10,680 bases of DNA from Nitrososphaerota archaeon (lineage in GTDB: Archaea; Iainarchaeota; Iainarchaeia; Iainarchaeales; VGJJ01). The translations under genes and the position numbers were made by a program. Of this stretch, positions 1-5,692 are shown one piece after another; position 1 is the stretch's first letter; each line of letters opens with the position of its first letter. The notes beneath the pieces were generated by a model that was not told the DNA's origin, searched no databases, and saw nothing but the letters and a program-made list of their open reading frames with translations. The DNA is taken from contig JAGVNS010000099.1 in the NCBI GenBank assembly GCA_020053155.1, positions 1 to 10,680 of the forward strand. Reading direction: 5' to 3'.

Positions 1-37
1 AAGGGGTTTTTTTCAGGAGAAGGGGGCCTGAAACGGC

Positions 38-46
38 TCATATAGG
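38..46 (+). promoter_or_regulatory. Possible TATA box for the membrane winged-helix gene
   Basis: The AT-rich stretch TCATATAGG ends just before a perfect palindrome at 52-67. With the usual archaeal spacing, transcription would start near 68-72. That leaves a leader of about 45 bases before the GTG/ATG start at 115/121 and would exclude the TTG at 52 as a start. The box is a modest match, and only about 40 bases of upstream context are visible. Confidence 0.3.
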
Positions 47-51
47 TACTA

Positions 52-67
52 TTGAAACTAGTTTCAA
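52..67. promoter_or_regulatory. 16-bp perfect palindrome, candidate operator
   Basis: TTGAAACTAGTTTCAA is a perfect inverted repeat with 8-bp half-sites. It lies between the candidate TATA box (38-46) and the coding start of a winged-helix protein, where an archaeal repressor would block polymerase. Autoregulation by the downstream protein is an inference. A second inverted repeat, TTTCAGG (11-17) with CCTGAAA (27-33), lies just upstream and shares the TTTCA core. Confidence 0.4.
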
Positions 68-114
68 GGGTTATTCGCCCAAAGGATGGTTTTTATTACA
101 ATGGTGGGTTGAAA

Positions 115-630
115 GTGGTCATGGTACCTGCACGCATGTTGGGAATCGTTCTGATACTGAGTGCCCTTGTTTTGGGAGTGGCCCTCGGTGCGCTCAAAGC
201 CAACACGGACGCACAGGGATTGGCGCTCTGCAAATATTATACGGAACAGAACCTCGACATGTCCAAATGCCCCGCTCACGACGAGACCATTTCCTGGTAT
301 TACATTACCGCATTCGGCGTGGCATTCATCGCATTCGCCATGGGAATTTATTTCGTGCTGACGGCAAAGTCCACTATTCCCGCTTCTCCAACGGGTGCGA
401 ACGAGATTCTCTCCACTAAATCGAATTTTGATTCGGCTTTACTTGAGGGAGATGAGCATCTCGTTTGGGAAAAAATGATGAGCGCGAACGGCTCCCTCTT
501 TCAGGGGGATTTAATCAAGACTACAGGTTTCTCAAAAGTCAAACTGTCGCGGATTTTGGACAAGCTTGAATCCCGCGGAGCCATTGAACGAAAACGGAGA
601 GGGATGGCCAATTTGGTTGTGGTGAAATGA
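115..630 (+). CDS. Two-TM membrane protein with C-terminal winged-helix (MarR-like) domain
   Basis: Counting from the ATG at 121, the protein has 169 residues. It begins with a TM segment (about residues 6-27), followed by a short loop with two cysteines (C37, C50). A second TM segment (about 59-81, from WYYITAFGV) and a linker lead to a C-terminal winged helix (about 107-169). That helix reads LVWEKMMSANGSLFQGDLIKTTGFS followed by SRILDKLESRGAIERKRRG in separate stretches, the usual MarR/DUF7343-like DNA-binding pattern. The topology puts the Cys loop outside and the DNA-binding domain inside, so it may be a one-component membrane sensor. The frame is open from a TTG at 52, but GTG 115 or ATG 121 is preferred because of GGTGGG at 103-108 and the palindrome upstream. 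It ends 12 bases from the convergent racemase gene. The ligand and target genes are unknown. Confidence 0.75.
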   Translation: MVMVPARMLGIVLILSALVLGVALGALKANTDAQGLALCKYYTEQNLDMSKCPAHDETISWYYITAFGVAFIAFAMGIYFVLTAKSTIPASPTGANEILSTKSNFDSALLEGDEHLVWEKMMSANGSLFQGDLIKTTGFSKVKLSRILDKLESRGAIERKRRGMANLVVVK

Positions 631-642
631 TTGGGTCCTTTT

Positions 643-1335
643 TCAGTCTTTAATTATTTTTTGAACAGTAGCATCAGCAAAAATTTTCATTGTGTCATAG
701 ATTTTCAGTCTAGGGTGATTAGGTATCAGCAACTGTAAATCAGTACAAGCTAAAATAACGTGTTCAATTCCTTTTTTCTCAAAATCGTTAATAACCTTGA
801 TTAATTCCTCCCTGTCCTTATTGTCATGCCTATTCAGCACCAAATTATGAATCATTTTGCCAATCTTTGCCTGCTGGAAACCGTCAGGCACAATCTGTTT
901 TATGCCGTTTACTACGAGTGAATTTTCATACAATTTTTTGTTGAGAGTTATTGAAGTAGATATAATCCCAACCTCCAAAATGTTTTCCTTTTTCAAAAAA
1001 TTAGTAGTTTCCTCTACTATACTAAGCACAGGAATTTTTACAGAACTCCTAATTTCTTCAATGAAAGTATGAAGAGAATTACAAGGCATTAGTATAAAGT
1101 CCGCACCCGCTTTTTCCAATTTTTTCGCCGCTTTCAACAGAAAAGGAAGACACCGTTCCTCACCTCTGCCTCTTGTAATAGCATCTTCTTCTATGTTGTA
1201 TGGCAAAGGAACGCTGTAAATCAAAATCTGCGGTCTGTTGACTTTATTGAGTTTTTGGCATGAGAAAATCAGCTCTAAATAAAATTCAGAAGTTGTTTCG
1301 GGACCCAGACCGCCAATTATACCTACCGTTTTCAT
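643..1335 (-). CDS. Aspartate/glutamate racemase family protein
   Basis: The 230-residue product has the full hallmark set of PLP-independent Asp/Glu racemases. These are an N-terminal VGIIGGLGPETT motif, the first catalytic cysteine in MPCNSLH (C85), and the second in ACTDL (C197). The size matches aspartate racemases (EC 5.1.1.13), whose two cysteines work as an acid/base pair to interconvert L- and D-aspartate. Related subfamilies (glutamate racemase, hydantoin racemase, maleate isomerase) share the fold, and the GLGP and ACT[DE]L motifs favour the aspartate type. Both catalytic cysteines are present, so it is probably active. A TTAAAATT box at 1366-1373 would give a very short leader. The coding sequence looks AT-richer and uses more AAA/ATT codons than its neighbours, and it stands alone facing the upstream gene, which suggests acquisition by transfer. 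The stop is TGA. Confidence 0.88.
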   Translation of the reverse strand: MKTVGIIGGLGPETTSEFYLELIFSCQKLNKVNRPQILIYSVPLPYNIEEDAITRGRGEERCLPFLLKAAKKLEKAGADFILMPCNSLHTFIEEIRSSVKIPVLSIVEETTNFLKKENILEVGIISTSITLNKKLYENSLVVNGIKQIVPDGFQQAKIGKMIHNLVLNRHDNKDREELIKVINDFEKKGIEHVILACTDLQLLIPNHPRLKIYDTMKIFADATVQKIIKD

Positions 1336-1365
1336 AGCAATGGCCTTACAAACAAGGTTGAGTAA

Positions 1366-1373
1366 TCAATTTT
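1366..1373 (-). promoter_or_regulatory. Likely TATA box for the racemase gene
   Basis: On the minus strand this reads TTAAAATT, 31-38 bases before the ATG at 1335. That spacing gives a leader of only a few bases. The strength is moderate, and no Shine-Dalgarno motif lies between it and the ATG. Confidence 0.4.
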
Positions 1374-1502
1374 AATGACAGCGCATTAGCGCTGCTCTTT
1401 TGAAGGTTTAATTCCCTCATCTTTTGGGAAAAGGGTTGAGTGAAATAGGAGGTAATGGGTCTTTTTTGGGATGTCATTCGGCCTTTTTAGAAAACCAAGT
1501 AA

Positions 1503-1637
1503 AACAATTGTTTTGTGGGCCCCGTAAAACCGAAAAGTTTTACTCGGAGGCCGGCGAAAAAGGTTAATACCTCGCCCTTTAGGGTGGCGTTCTTTCCGAA
1601 TGCGGGATACTCCTGCCTTTAGGCCGGGGAGGAAGTC
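1503..1637 (+). mobile_element. Probable IS200/IS605 (TnpB) right-end / omega-RNA scaffold remnant
   Basis: Two consecutive hairpins with CTTTAG loops occur here: CGCCCTTTAGGGTGGCG around 1573-1589, and CTCCTGCCTTTAGGC then CGGGGAG at 1610-1631. The stretch ends in GGAGGAAGTCA (1628-1638). As I recall the family, a GC-rich hairpin with a CTTTAG or CTTCAG loop, followed by GGGGAGGA-x-GTCA, is how many archaeal TnpB-type elements end, where the same sequence forms the 3' scaffold of the omega-RNA. No tnpB or tnpA frame survives; a 39-codon open stretch (1503-1619) overlaps it and could be the decayed 3' end. The element's left end is not identifiable. The alternative is an unrelated structured RNA. 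The call rests on recognition of the consensus, not on a search. Confidence 0.45.
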
Positions 1638-1684
1638 ATTTTTTCATTGCTTTGTTTCCCTTTTGTCACCTCTTCCGGGTCATA

Positions 1685-1692
1685 TTTTTAAA
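1685..1692 (+). promoter_or_regulatory. TATA box for the Cys-rich gene pair
   Basis: TTTTTAAA lies 23-30 bases before the ATG at 1715. That is the spacing expected for a leaderless archaeal transcript starting at that ATG, and it supports 1715 over the GTG at 1706. Confidence 0.5.
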
Positions 1693-1714
1693 CCTGCATT
1701 GATTCGTGGAAGCT

Positions 1715-2113
1715 ATGTTCCCTCCCTGGAGTCCATCTCCTTCTTTTTGGTTGAATCTGGTCGTCCTTTCATTCCTTTTTTCAGGGGCTGGAGTCATGGC
1801 CTACGATTCGGGACTTGTTCCCAATGTGTTAGGTCATACGAGTGATGAAATCAGCTTTACGGACGATTTTTTTAGCACCACCGAAGAGGATTGCACCTTC
1901 AACCTTTCTTCCGATAAAACTTGCATCGCTTCCTGCAGCACATTCGGTGCGGCCTACAAATCCATTGGAGGAAGCTGTATCAGCGATGGCGGGTATCAAT
2001 GGCGCACCCTCGGAACCACGACTCCCGACGGGCTGGAATGGAAATGTGTGGATGAAACCCATTTTGAGAATTATTTATTCAAAGCCACTGTCTGGTGCAT
2101 GAAAGCCAATTAG
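1715..2113 (+). CDS. Secreted or anchored six-cysteine protein (unrecognised family)
   Basis: The product has 132 residues counted from the ATG at 1715, which has a TATA box at leaderless spacing; GTG 1706 would add three residues. A hydrophobic segment (about residues 11-29, WLNLVVLSFLFSGAGVMA) acts as signal peptide or anchor. It is followed by LGHTSDEISF and a domain with exactly six cysteines: C60, C70, C74, C88, C111 and C128. The spacing C-x3-C, then GSC, then W-K-C and finally CMK matches the N-terminal domain of the next gene, as does the LG[HQ]TS[DG]EI motif. An even number of cysteines in an exported domain suggests three disulfides. I do not recognise the family. The two genes are 32 bases apart and co-directional, so they are probably one operon that arose by tandem duplication. 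The function is unknown; a surface or appendage role is a guess. Confidence 0.75.
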   Translation: MFPPWSPSPSFWLNLVVLSFLFSGAGVMAYDSGLVPNVLGHTSDEISFTDDFFSTTEEDCTFNLSSDKTCIASCSTFGAAYKSIGGSCISDGGYQWRTLGTTTPDGLEWKCVDETHFENYLFKATVWCMKAN

Positions 2114-2145
2114 TGGAAAGTCAAATGGATAGGAGAGTTACATTC

Positions 2146-3342
2146 ATGAAAGGGAAAAAAAACCTCACGTCAGCGATTCCTCCCTTTCTCATTCCTATTT
2201 TTGTTTTAGTGTTGGCCGGAGTCATCATCGCCTTTGGGGGGGGAATGCCTTCTCTCCTTGGACAGACGAGCGGGGAGATTGCATTCCAGACCACATCTGT
2301 CACCCAATCCTGCACCACCAACTATTGTGAAGCGGTCTGCCCGAATGGATATTATGCCATTTCAGGGTCCTGTGACTCTCCCAATGGTACGCGGTGGAAT
2401 ATGGCAGGCATTTCTTCCAATCATCAATCCTGGCGCTGCTTCGATGATTCATTTTCAAGCGGCACCCTCACGGCTGCCGTTTCATGCATGAAGGTGGGGA
2501 ATTGGTCCCCGATTTCAAGCCCTTCAACGTGTGGAAATTACTTTGTCGAGTCCGGCGAGGAATGTGATCAGGAAAATGATTCATTGTGCCCGGGTCTTTG
2601 TTCTCCATCCGGGAACTTTGATCAATGCACGTGTCAGACCGGTAATGGTTTTTGTGGGGATGGGGTGGCTGATTCACTCAACAATGAGGGATTGTTTGAG
2701 GTGTGTGATGGTTCATCCATCAACTCCCTATTCAGCGGGTATAGCCCCCCTCTCTTCACTCCCCCTCTGGATTGTTCTGATTTTTTGGACCCGTTTGCGA
2801 CGGAATACAATGGTTATTCTACCTATTTTCCGGATTGCGGGAAATGGGTTTCATGCAGCGCGTGCCTCGGTTTCGACATCAGCCAGTGCACTCCCACCTG
2901 TGACGGGACTAACCCTCCATGGGACCCGAATGGGGACCATTACCCTTTGAAGGGGGGATATCCTCCCGGGAACTATTATGACCCCAATCACCCCTCCAAC
3001 ATCTCAAGCGGCGCCAGCGAGGGGGGGAGCGGTCCCGGGGGGCTGACGTGCGGAATGTCCGATCCCCAACGGGTGAATGCCCTCGGTTATCCAATTGGGA
3101 AAGACGCGGACGGGGATGGGGCAAATGTGGATACGAGTGCGGGGGAAGAATGCGATGGGGGAACACCTGCGCAGCAAGCCGACAATTGTGCCGGACAAAT
3201 CGCATGCGGACCGGGAGAGACCCCTGCGTGCGGAACCGGTTGCAAGTGCGAATGCAAGAGTTGTGAGGAAGTGGATTGGGACGGCCCCACCATTCCAGGA
3301 AATGGAACCCCTCCTGCCGACAATCTGTGTGACGAGAACTAG
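2146..3342 (+). CDS. Anchored, extracellular Cys-rich repeat protein (DUF4215/Myxococcus Cys-rich-like)
   Basis: The product has 398 residues from the ATG at 2146, chosen for AGGAG at 2131-2135; in-frame starts at 2125 and 2095 are less likely. After a Lys-rich N-terminus comes a TM or signal-anchor segment (about residues 12-33), then LLGQTSGEI. A six-Cys domain follows (C56, C61, C65, C76, C98, C114) that matches the preceding protein. The rest is a low-complexity Cys/Gly/Pro/Asp-rich region. It has units of the type CGNYFVESGEECD (129-141), CGDGVADSLNNEGLFEVCD (170-188) and DADGDG...GEECDGG (320-339). These resemble the Myxococcus cysteine-rich/DUF4215 repeat, and DADGDG looks like a calcium-binding loop. 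The protein is presumably membrane-tethered, disulfide-rich and outside the cell. The gene is the second of the tandem pair and is followed by a T8 terminator. The exact role, such as adhesion or surface structure, cannot be read from the sequence. Confidence 0.8.
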   Translation: MKGKKNLTSAIPPFLIPIFVLVLAGVIIAFGGGMPSLLGQTSGEIAFQTTSVTQSCTTNYCEAVCPNGYYAISGSCDSPNGTRWNMAGISSNHQSWRCFDDSFSSGTLTAAVSCMKVGNWSPISSPSTCGNYFVESGEECDQENDSLCPGLCSPSGNFDQCTCQTGNGFCGDGVADSLNNEGLFEVCDGSSINSLFSGYSPPLFTPPLDCSDFLDPFATEYNGYSTYFPDCGKWVSCSACLGFDISQCTPTCDGTNPPWDPNGDHYPLKGGYPPGNYYDPNHPSNISSGASEGGSGPGGLTCGMSDPQRVNALGYPIGKDADGDGANVDTSAGEECDGGTPAQQADNCAGQIACGPGETPACGTGCKCECKSCEEVDWDGPTIPGNGTPPADNLCDEN

Positions 3343-3352
3343 AAATTCCCTC

Positions 3353-3360
3353 TTTTTTTT
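3353..3360 (+). terminator. Oligo-T terminator after the Cys-rich operon
   Basis: Eight consecutive T residues begin 10 bases after the TAG stop of the Cys-rich repeat protein. A T-tract without a required hairpin is the normal archaeal intrinsic terminator. Confidence 0.55.
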
Positions 3361-3463
3361 GGTGATTAGGTACTTTTCGGAGCAAATTCGGCTGAGTAAG
3401 AGTTGATAGTGTCTCTCGTAGTTGTGGAACGATTTTGTTTCTGGTTGCATTGGCACATCCCTT

Positions 3464-3481
3464 TCCTTTTGGTTAAAAGGA
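3464..3481. repeat. Perfect hairpin downstream of tRNA-Ile
   Basis: TCCTTTT-GGTT-AAAAGGA forms a 7-bp stem with a 4-base loop. It lies 30 bases past the 3' end of the tRNA gene, on the tRNA's transcript side. It may mark the end of the tRNA transcript, but the T-run there is short, so the role is uncertain. The rest of 3343-3510 shows no gene. Confidence 0.35.
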
Positions 3482-3510
3482 TTAGGGGTGCACTTTACCG
3501 CCAACTACTA

Positions 3511-3584
3511 TGCGCCGGGGAGGATTTGAACCTCCGACCTTTCGATTATCAGTCGAATGCTCTACCAGGCTAAGCTACCAGCGC
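3511..3584 (-). tRNA. tRNA-Ile (anticodon GAU)
   Basis: Read on the minus strand this 74-base gene folds into a full cloverleaf. The acceptor stem is GCGCTGG with CCGGCGC, followed by discriminator A73. T8-A9 leads into a D arm with GCTT and GAGC around a TGG-containing loop. The anticodon stem is TTCGA/TCGAA with loop CTGATAA, giving anticodon GAT. The variable loop is AGGTC, and the T arm is GGAGG-TTCAAAT-CCTCC. GAU decodes AUC and AUU as isoleucine. There is no intron, and CCA is not encoded. Strong inverted repeats abut the 5' end. Confidence 0.96.
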
Positions 3585-3604
3585 AAACTTTTGCAAAAAG
3601 TTTG
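3584..3604. repeat. 9-bp inverted repeat at the 5' edge of tRNA-Ile
   Basis: CAAACTTTT-GCA-AAAAGTTTG is a perfect 9-bp stem with a 3-base loop, starting at the first base of the tRNA gene. It runs into a 10-bp palindrome, TTTGATCAAA (3601-3610). On the transcript it would form a hairpin immediately before the mature tRNA 5' end, where RNase P cuts. A role in tRNA 5' processing or as an attachment-like site is only inferred. Confidence 0.45.
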
Positions 3605-3610
3605 ATCAAA

Positions 3611-3950
3611 AGCGTTAGGACTCCTTGCAGGAGTCCAGACTCTCCTAACCGTTCTCGCTTGCAGAAATCGGCCTCCGAATCCTTTTAAAGGGGATCCAAG
3701 AAGGCGGGCTCTAATTCAATTTCTTCTCTTTGGGAGCACGGTGGAAGTCTCTATTGGGATAGGGCCCAGTTTTGTCTCATTGTTGGGTTTTAGGCTGGCG
3801 TACGCTACCCTCAAGAGATCGGCACAAAAAGTGGGGGGGAGTATTCCACTATTTTTCGATGGGGGTTTTTCTCTTTTTTTCTTGTTGTTAAGTGTATGAA
3901 GTCTTCCTTTTTGGCGTTACTTTTTTAAAAAGCACCTGGTATTACTTAGT
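3611..3950. other. Noncoding stretch with nested inverted repeats; no gene recognised
   Basis: From 3612 to 3649 there are two competing pairings: GGACTCC (3618-3624) with GGAGTCC (3630-3636), and GTTAGGA (3614-3620) with TCCTAAC (3643-3649). A TATA-like TTTAAAAGG on the minus strand (about 3682-3689) could start a transcript reading through this structure into tRNA-Ile, that is, a long structured tRNA leader. From 3741 to 3899 the plus strand has an open frame of about 52 codons beginning with GTG, but it has no visible Shine-Dalgarno motif or TATA box and no recognisable motif. T-rich tracts at 3866-3888 could terminate plus-strand transcription. I cannot assign a gene here. Confidence 0.4.
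3921..3930 (+). promoter_or_regulatory. TATA box for the RHH gene
   Basis: TTTTTTAAAA is centred about 28 bases before the ATG at 3954. This implies a leaderless transcript and gives the RHH gene its own promoter, separate from the PIN gene. Confidence 0.55.
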
Positions 3951-3953
3951 GCT

Positions 3954-4262
3954 ATGGAGCATGTGAGTCTTAAACTGGAATCGACAATGGCCAAAAAAAT
4001 GGATTCCTTGATGCGGGAGTTTCATTATGCAACAAAGACGGAGTTTATTCGCGAGGCCATTCGGGAGAAGATTAGGCGGGTGGAAGAAGAGCAGCGCATG
4101 AAAAAGGCCCAGGTTGCATTAACTAAATATCGGGGCATGTTGAAAGATACTACTCCATTCAAAACCGCGGATGCGTTTCTGGAATGGCGACGAGGAAAAG
4201 GGGGGGCTGAAGCATTTCGAAAGCTCGAAGAGGAAGTTAAGCGCCGGGAGAAGGGAAAATAA
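3954..4262 (+). CDS. Ribbon-helix-helix (CopG-like) DNA-binding protein, probable antitoxin
   Basis: The product has 102 residues. The N-terminal part shows the RHH pattern: a beta strand (HVSLKLES, residues 3-10), a first helix (MAKKMDSLMREFH), then ATKTEFIREAIREKIRRVEEE, the conserved second helix with the [ST]-x-x-E-F-[IV]-R-x-A motif. RHH proteins dimerise through the strand and bind operator DNA with it. The C-terminal half is highly charged and helical, as is common in antitoxins that wrap the toxin. The 3' end overlaps the 3' end of a PIN-domain gene on the other strand by 26 bp. VapB/VapC-type pairs are the obvious parallel, although those are normally co-directional. It could instead be a stand-alone transcription factor. 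Confidence 0.82.
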   Translation: MEHVSLKLESTMAKKMDSLMREFHYATKTEFIREAIREKIRRVEEEQRMKKAQVALTKYRGMLKDTTPFKTADAFLEWRRGKGGAEAFRKLEEEVKRREKGK

Positions 4263-4665
4263 CATTTTCGGGTTTCTCATCCAAAACAATGTCCGCTAAT
4301 TCACCAAAATGGCGGTCTCGAGTGATGAGTATGGCTTGATTATCCCGTGCGAGGAGGGCATGCAAGACATCGTTGGGTAAAATATTCCTTTTCTGGGCAA
4401 TGGATCGTGCTTCATTAATCTGAATTTGGGCTATTGGAACGGTTTCTAAACGAATTCTCATTTCAACCATTATTTTATTCAACGTTTCCTCAGAAATGTC
4501 GCCTAATTCAAGACAGACAAGGCGGGAAATGAGAATTGTTTCTCCATATTTTGAGCAATTAGCTAAAAATTGGTGCGCATGATTTCCAAGGTTCCCATAA
4601 AGGTCTTTACGATCATCCAAATAATCTCTCCAAATGCACGTATCCACATAGAATCGTCTATTCAT
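4237..4665 (-). CDS. PIN-domain ribonuclease, probable VapC-like toxin
   Basis: The 142-residue protein carries the acidic metal-binding set of PIN nucleases. D8 is in FYVDTCIWRDYL, E53 is in LVCLELGD, D99 is in LPNDVLHALLA, and D117 is in LITRDRHFGEL. PIN domains cut single-stranded RNA using Mg2+ or Mn2+; VapC members attack tRNA, rRNA or mRNA. All four acidic positions are intact, so it should be active. It is convergent with the RHH gene and overlaps it by 26 bp at the stops. Its TATA-like element TTTTATAAC lies about 27-36 bases upstream of the ATG. The pairing as a toxin-antitoxin module is inferred from adjacency; the opposite orientation is atypical and leaves some doubt. Confidence 0.83.
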   Translation of the reverse strand: MNRRFYVDTCIWRDYLDDRKDLYGNLGNHAHQFLANCSKYGETILISRLVCLELGDISEETLNKIMVEMRIRLETVPIAQIQINEARSIAQKRNILPNDVLHALLARDNQAILITRDRHFGELADIVLDEKPENVIFPSPGA

Positions 4666-4690
4666 GTGATGGGCAAAGGTTGTAGATGAC

Positions 4691-4700
4691 GTTATAAAAC
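4691..4700. promoter_or_regulatory. Shared AT-rich core between divergent PIN and dus genes
   Basis: GTTATAAAAC lies 26-35 bases before the PIN ATG (minus strand, reading GTTTTATAAC). On the plus strand it is the only good TATA candidate for dus, placing that transcript start near 4720 with a leader of about 30 bases holding GGGAGGG (4736-4742). One element may therefore serve both directions, or only the PIN side. Confidence 0.45.
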
Positions 4701-4750
4701 TAGGGAAAATTTTGGATAATCCTAAAAGGCTAGCAGGGAGGGTAGTATGT

Positions 4751-5692
4751 ATGCCCCACTCTTATGTTGGATTGAAATTGAATAGCCCGGCCGTATTAGC
4801 CCCCATGTCCGGGGTTTCCACGCTTCCCTTTAGATTGCTCTGCAAGGAGTTGGGGGCGGGATTGACGTATACGGAGTTTGCCTCGGCTATTGCCATTGCG
4901 CGGAATTTGGAAAACAAGGCGAGCAACAACAAGGTGTTTGATCGTGTAAGCACGGTGAAAGAAGAACACCCTTGCGGTGTGCAATTGTTTGCCCCCACCG
5001 AAAAGGACTTGGGAATGGCCATTGAGTATGTCGAAAAAGACTTTGATTTGGTAGACATTAATTTCGGATGCCCTTCCCCCAAAATAACCGGGGGAGGTTG
5101 CGGGGCGTATTTGTTGAAGAACCCGGACAAATTAATTGAATTGATTAAAACCGCAGTATCTATTTCCACAAAACCCATTACTTGCAAACTGAGAATGGGG
5201 TGGGATAAACCAGTATTGCACGAATTCGTTTCAAGAATAGAGAAGGTGGGAGTGCAAGGGATGGCCATTCACGGGAGAACGGCCATTCAAGGGTATTCGG
5301 GGAATGCGGATTGGGAATACATCAAGAAAATAAGGGGAATGGTCGGCATTCCCGTCATTGGAAATGGGGACGTTCATTCCGCGCACGAAGTGAATGAGAG
5401 AATCAACAATGATTATTGTGATTTGGTGATGGTGGGTAGGTCTGCCTGGAACAATCCAGGTATTTTTAGCGAAATAATGGGAAAACCCCTCCGCTCTAAA
5501 GAGGAATTATTGAAACGGTATTTTTCGCTCTGTAAAAAACACCCTGTGACGGATTTGTCGGATGTTAAAGCGCAGGTTTCGGGATTGTTTTCGGGAATGG
5601 TGGGAGCGAAGAAAGTAAGGGTGGAAATGATGCAGGCGAAAGACTTCGAAACGGTTCAACTCACGGCCATGGAGGCGGTTTCCAATGTTTGA
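4751..5692 (+). CDS. dus: tRNA-dihydrouridine synthase family protein
   Basis: The product has 313 residues from the ATG at 4751, which has GGGAGGG at 4736-4742; the TTG at 4712 is too close to the promoter. It is an FMN-binding TIM barrel. APMSGVSTLPFR forms the first strand and loop. DINFGCPSPK carries the cysteine (C107) that in Dus enzymes protonates uridine C5. Conserved FMN and substrate motifs follow in order: ITCKLRMGW, AIHGRT, PVIGNGD and VMVGRSAWNNPGIF. A helical C-terminal part completes it. Dus enzymes use NADPH and FMN to reduce specific uridines in tRNA to dihydrouridine; which positions are modified cannot be read here. The gene overlaps the methyltransferase start by 8 bases, so the two are probably translationally coupled. 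Confidence 0.93.
   Translation: MPHSYVGLKLNSPAVLAPMSGVSTLPFRLLCKELGAGLTYTEFASAIAIARNLENKASNNKVFDRVSTVKEEHPCGVQLFAPTEKDLGMAIEYVEKDFDLVDINFGCPSPKITGGGCGAYLLKNPDKLIELIKTAVSISTKPITCKLRMGWDKPVLHEFVSRIEKVGVQGMAIHGRTAIQGYSGNADWEYIKKIRGMVGIPVIGNGDVHSAHEVNERINNDYCDLVMVGRSAWNNPGIFSEIMGKPLRSKEELLKRYFSLCKKHPVTDLSDVKAQVSGLFSGMVGAKKVRVEMMQAKDFETVQLTAMEAVSNV

Noticed and set aside
1379..1394. Hairpin CAGCGC-ATTA-GCGCTG as a terminator
   Set aside because: No T-run follows, and it lies upstream of the racemase promoter on the minus strand. It is too short to interpret.
2909..3504. Long minus-strand frames (158 and 166 codons) opposite the Cys-rich protein
   Set aside because: They are antisense to a gene with clear domain structure, are rich in Arg/Pro/Ser as shadow frames are, and show no motif or promoter.
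3606..3899. Open plus-strand frame of about 97 codons between tRNA-Ile and the RHH gene
   Set aside because: It has no ATG, no Shine-Dalgarno motif before its GTG at 3741, no recognisable motif, and it crosses the inverted repeats. It is more likely noncoding.
4712..4750. TTG at 4712 as the start of dus
   Set aside because: It lies about 12 bases from the likely TATA box, and the added residues have no family counterpart. The ATG at 4751 has GGGAGGG at the right distance.
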